In this document: one piece after another, positions 40,271 to 41,569 of the stretch
Layout of the letters: each line of letters starts with the position of its first letter
Position numbering within the stretch: the first letter of the stretch is position 1
Source: Marinobacter persicus
GTDB lineage: Bacteria > Pseudomonadota > Gammaproteobacteria > Pseudomonadales > Oleiphilaceae
DNA length: 41,569 nt
Assembly (NCBI RefSeq): GCF_002934325.1
Contig: NZ_PTIV01000031.1
Location: 1-41,569, forward strand
Reading direction: 5' to 3'
The notes under the pieces: generated by a model
Told to the model about the DNA's origin: nothing
Seen by the model: only the letters and a program-made list of their open reading frames with translations
Databases searched by the model: none
Translations under genes and position numbers: made by a program

Positions 40271-40747
40271 TTAGACGGTGTTGCCAGCCCCGAGGTAAAT
40301 TAATTCCGCTATGAAGAGCAGAGATGGTAATACAAACCAGTTTGGGACGTCGTTCTGTGTACCCATTTTTTGTATTTCTTTCCAGTCCTCTGGGGTCAAA
40401 CCTTTCTTCTCAAGCCGATGAATCGTTTTTTCTTTTACCTCAATGGGCCGGATTTCTCTAGTACCACATTTGGGGCACTTTGCCGGGGGGGTATTCCTTC
40501 TGCTTTGCCATTGATAAAGACATTTTCTGCACCGCATAGCCCCGTACCAAACCGGCTTGTAGTAAATAACACCTACGAAGTGAGCTTTCTCATACACGAA
40601 AAAAATTGCGGCCAAAACAGCCAATACAGGAATAACCCATAGAGCAGCGGTGAAAATCCACGAGAAAATGAAAGCGTACTCTTTTAGCCATGAAACCGCG
40701 AAAGCTATCCCGAGGACGAAGACAACAAACTGTGGCGAACCCCTCAT
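40271..40747 (-). CDS. cargo membrane protein with a zinc ribbon, unknown function
   Basis: A 158-aa protein with hydrophobic segments at about residues 7-20 and 25-51. A cytoplasm-type zinc ribbon follows with Cys73, Cys76, Cys91 and Cys94 (CRKCLYQWQ, AKCPKCGTREIRP). A charged helical part and a last hydrophobic stretch at about 137-155 (NWFVLPSLLFIAELIYLGAG) complete it. AGGA lies about 9 bases before ATG 40747. A G7 run in the ribbon region could slip in replication. Function unknown. With the lipoprotein it forms a two-gene envelope-associated pair. Confidence 0.78.
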   Translation of the reverse strand: MRGSPQFVVFVLGIAFAVSWLKEYAFIFSWIFTAALWVIPVLAVLAAIFFVYEKAHFVGVIYYKPVWYGAMRCRKCLYQWQSRRNTPPAKCPKCGTREIRPIEVKEKTIHRLEKKGLTPEDWKEIQKMGTQNDVPNWFVLPSLLFIAELIYLGAGNTV

Positions 40748-40840
40748 CTATCTCATTCCTGGCCAAGTTAAGCAGCGAACCTTGAGAACCTGCGGTGGGT
40801 CGTCGTGCCAAGAACATGCCTAAGTGATTTACTTAAGTCA

Positions 40841-41152
40841 CTATTGCTCAAGGACCTTCCGTTCTTTAATTAAATCTCTGAGAACAGACAGTTGGCCATG
40901 TGCCCAGCTAACATGCTGATCGACGCTATGGTCATTAGCGATGTCATATCCAACAGAAGCACGAATGCTCCAACATGCGGATGATAACTTTTCTAGGGTA
41001 TAACCATCCAGACTGTCCTCGATAGCCCCAAATTCTGATTTGATTGCCTGAGTTGCAGCATAAATTGTTGCTCGCTCAAAACTATTTTCAGCCTCCAACG
41101 CAAGATCAGCTAACTCTTCAAGCCGGTCTACCATCAAAAGTTGATCGTTCAT
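40841..41152 (-). CDS. small acidic helical protein, unknown function
   Basis: A 103-aa acidic, probably all-helical protein (MNDQLLMVDRLEELADLALE at its start, LSVLRDLIKERKVLEQ at its end) with one Cys. I recognise no family. I prefer ATG 41152 because a run of nine G lies directly upstream, spaced CA from the ATG, and could act as the ribosome binding site. The in-frame ATG at 41191 would translate the G run as Gly-Gly. It lies 93 bp upstream of the membrane protein on the same strand and may be a separate transcript. Confidence 0.65.
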   Translation of the reverse strand: MNDQLLMVDRLEELADLALEAENSFERATIYAATQAIKSEFGAIEDSLDGYTLEKLSSACWSIRASVGYDIANDHSVDQHVSWAHGQLSVLRDLIKERKVLEQ

Positions 41153-41154
41153 TG

Positions 41155-41163
41155 CCCCCCCCC
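41155..41163 (-). promoter_or_regulatory. homopolymeric G9 tract at the ribosome binding position
   Basis: Nine consecutive C on the plus strand read as G9 on the minus strand, followed by CAATG. The run occupies the Shine-Dalgarno position of the acidic protein gene, so slippage would change spacing to the start, a known type of phase variation. A second tract (C11, 41373-41383) in the same context TTGCCC lies about 220 bp away but is followed on the minus strand by CAATA, with no ATG. Confidence 0.5.
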
Positions 41164-41304
41164 TTGTGTTAAAGAATTTATTCATTTGCATGTGTGGTAC
41201 GGCGCAATCGCGTCTACACCAGGCTTCTCATGAGGGAATGAGAAAGCTGCTAAACGCGAGAGTACAATTAGTTCATAGGCAATGAGTATCCACAAGGATG
41301 CTCA

Positions 41305-41339
41305 ATCATTCAAGAATCAACAGTTGTTTCTTGAATGAT
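41305..41339. repeat. 35-bp near-perfect palindrome
   Basis: ATCATTCAAGAA (41305-41316) is the reverse complement of TTCTTGAATGAT (41328-41339). The centre TCAACAGTTGT adds CAAC/GTTG pairing around a single A, with only one T-T mismatch between the two. No T run follows, so it is not a standard terminator. Confidence 0.85.
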
Positions 41340-41441
41340 ATCCGAAAAGCTGAGCTTCAAGTCACTCTATTGCCCCCCCCCCCAAATTGAAGCCCTGTTC
41401 TGGAGGTATCACTTCCATGAACTTCTTAAAGATCACGTAAC

Positions 41442-41472
41442 TTTTACACACAGACCTACACACTGTGTAAAA
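41442..41472. repeat. 9-bp inverted repeat TTTTACACA / TGTGTAAAA
   Basis: Arms at 41442-41450 and 41464-41472 are perfectly complementary around a 13-base spacer, a layout like the core site of a tyrosine recombinase. The motif ACTGTGTA within it (41462-41469) also occurs at 31902-31909 and 31977-31984 at the left end. Confidence 0.6.
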
Positions 41473-41508
41473 AAAGAAAATGCCCCAAAAGCGTCAGCTT
41501 GAGGGGCA
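41472..41508 (-). terminator. minus-strand terminator near the window end
   Basis: On the minus strand TGCCCC (complement of 41503-41508) pairs with GGGGCA (complement of 41481-41486), with inner AAGC/GCTT pairing around TGAC. TTTTCTTTTTTT follows. It would end a gene entering from the right, whose candidate stop is at 41530. Confidence 0.8.
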
Positions 41509-41526
41509 CTCAGTCACTCACTCACA

Positions 41527-41566
41527 CGATTACATAACTTTCAGTATATACTCTTTCGGGAGCCCC
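41527..41566. repeat. right terminus candidate with terminal inverted repeat
   Basis: GGGAGCCCC (41558-41566) is the exact reverse complement of 31871-31879, and the next bases inward loosely mirror the left end (GTATA, AC, AAA, TGTAAT). The bases at 41544-41561 also repeat 39760-39777 exactly, which may be a coding match instead of a terminus. Confidence 0.45.
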
Positions 41567-41569
41567 AGA
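41530..41569 (-). CDS. possible 3' end of a gene running out of the window
   Basis: On the minus strand the last 13 codons before TAA (41530-41532) read LGLPKEYILKVM with a partial codon at the edge. PKEYI also occurs near the C terminus of the lipoprotein encoded at 39734. A strong terminator follows 22 bp downstream, supporting a real gene end, perhaps of a second related lipoprotein. It competes with reading this stretch as the element terminus. The rest is outside the window. Confidence 0.35.
   Translation of the reverse strand, partial: LGLPKEYILKVM

Larger units (their letters stand above)
41192..41529. other. gene-free region at the element's right side
   Basis: No plausible coding frame is present. 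It contains a near-perfect 35-bp palindrome (41305-41339), a C11 tract (41373-41383), a TTTTACACA/TGTGTAAAA inverted repeat (41442-41450 and 41464-41472) and a minus-strand terminator (41481-41508). Its density of symmetric sequence suggests recombinase or regulator binding. Confidence 0.6.
31871..41566 (+). mobile_element. gamma-mobile-trio-like element (GMT island) with AT-rich cargo
   Basis: The left end is inferred at 31871, where the mirror symmetry of the host palindrome ends. The first five genes form a plus-strand operon (two tyrosine recombinases, a small putative DNA-binding protein, an HTH/coiled-coil protein, a RecD2-like helicase). Order and sizes of 488, 877 and 222 aa fit GmtY-GmtZ-GmtX. 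The cargo on the minus strand is clearly AT-richer than the core. GGGGCTCCC at 31871-31879 is repeated inverted at 41558-41566. That repeat may be the right terminus, but a possible gene tail at the same place means the element could run past the window. No tRNA gene is used as target. Confidence 0.65.

Overview
The window looks like a chromosomal segment of a marine gammaproteobacterium, most like Marinobacter. This rests on the protein sequences (ED-pathway enzymes with HexR, AcnB, GlcB, MiaE) and on gene order I recognise (tRNA Pro-Arg-His-Leu upstream of tig-clpP-clpX-lon-hupB-ppiD). It could not be checked against a database. Positions 1 to about 31645 are ordinary, dense, GC-rich core genome. 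From 31871 to the window end lies a mobile element with different composition and an AT-rich cargo.

Region 1 (140-8033) is a central carbon block built around the Entner-Doudoroff (ED) pathway. edd is followed closely by a uracil-DNA glycosylase family gene. pyk is divergent from edd. zwf-pgl-eda is a tightly packed operon that converges on pyk, and hexR, its probable repressor, is divergent from zwf. Together these genes take glucose-6-phosphate to pyruvate.

Region 2 (8055-17329) is the protein quality-control block on the minus strand: four tRNA genes, then trigger factor, ClpP, ClpX, Lon, HU-beta and the periplasmic chaperone PpiD, with clear terminators after most of them. Region 3 (17511-31645) holds folD, glcB, glnS-cysS (1-nt overlap), ppiB-lpxH (4-nt overlap), an unrecognised lipoprotein, fpr with a divergent LysR regulator (finR-like), acnB and miaE. 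Two long palindromic repeat structures of one family lie after folD and after miaE.

Region 4 (31871-41566 or beyond) starts where the second palindromic structure ends. It opens with five overlapping or abutting plus-strand genes: two tyrosine recombinases with complete catalytic sets, a small putative DNA-binding protein, a helix-turn-helix/coiled-coil protein and a RecD2-like helicase. Order and sizes fit the gamma-mobile-trio (GmtY-GmtZ-GmtX) islands, known for carrying anti-phage and antibacterial cargo. The cargo here is minus-strand and AT-rich: a lipoprotein, a zinc-ribbon membrane protein, a small acidic protein, and perhaps the tail of another gene at the window edge. None has a function I recognise, so this is the best place to look for something new. 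A 9-bp inverted repeat, the left copy starting exactly at the inferred left boundary and the right copy ending 3 bp from the window edge, may mark the element's termini.
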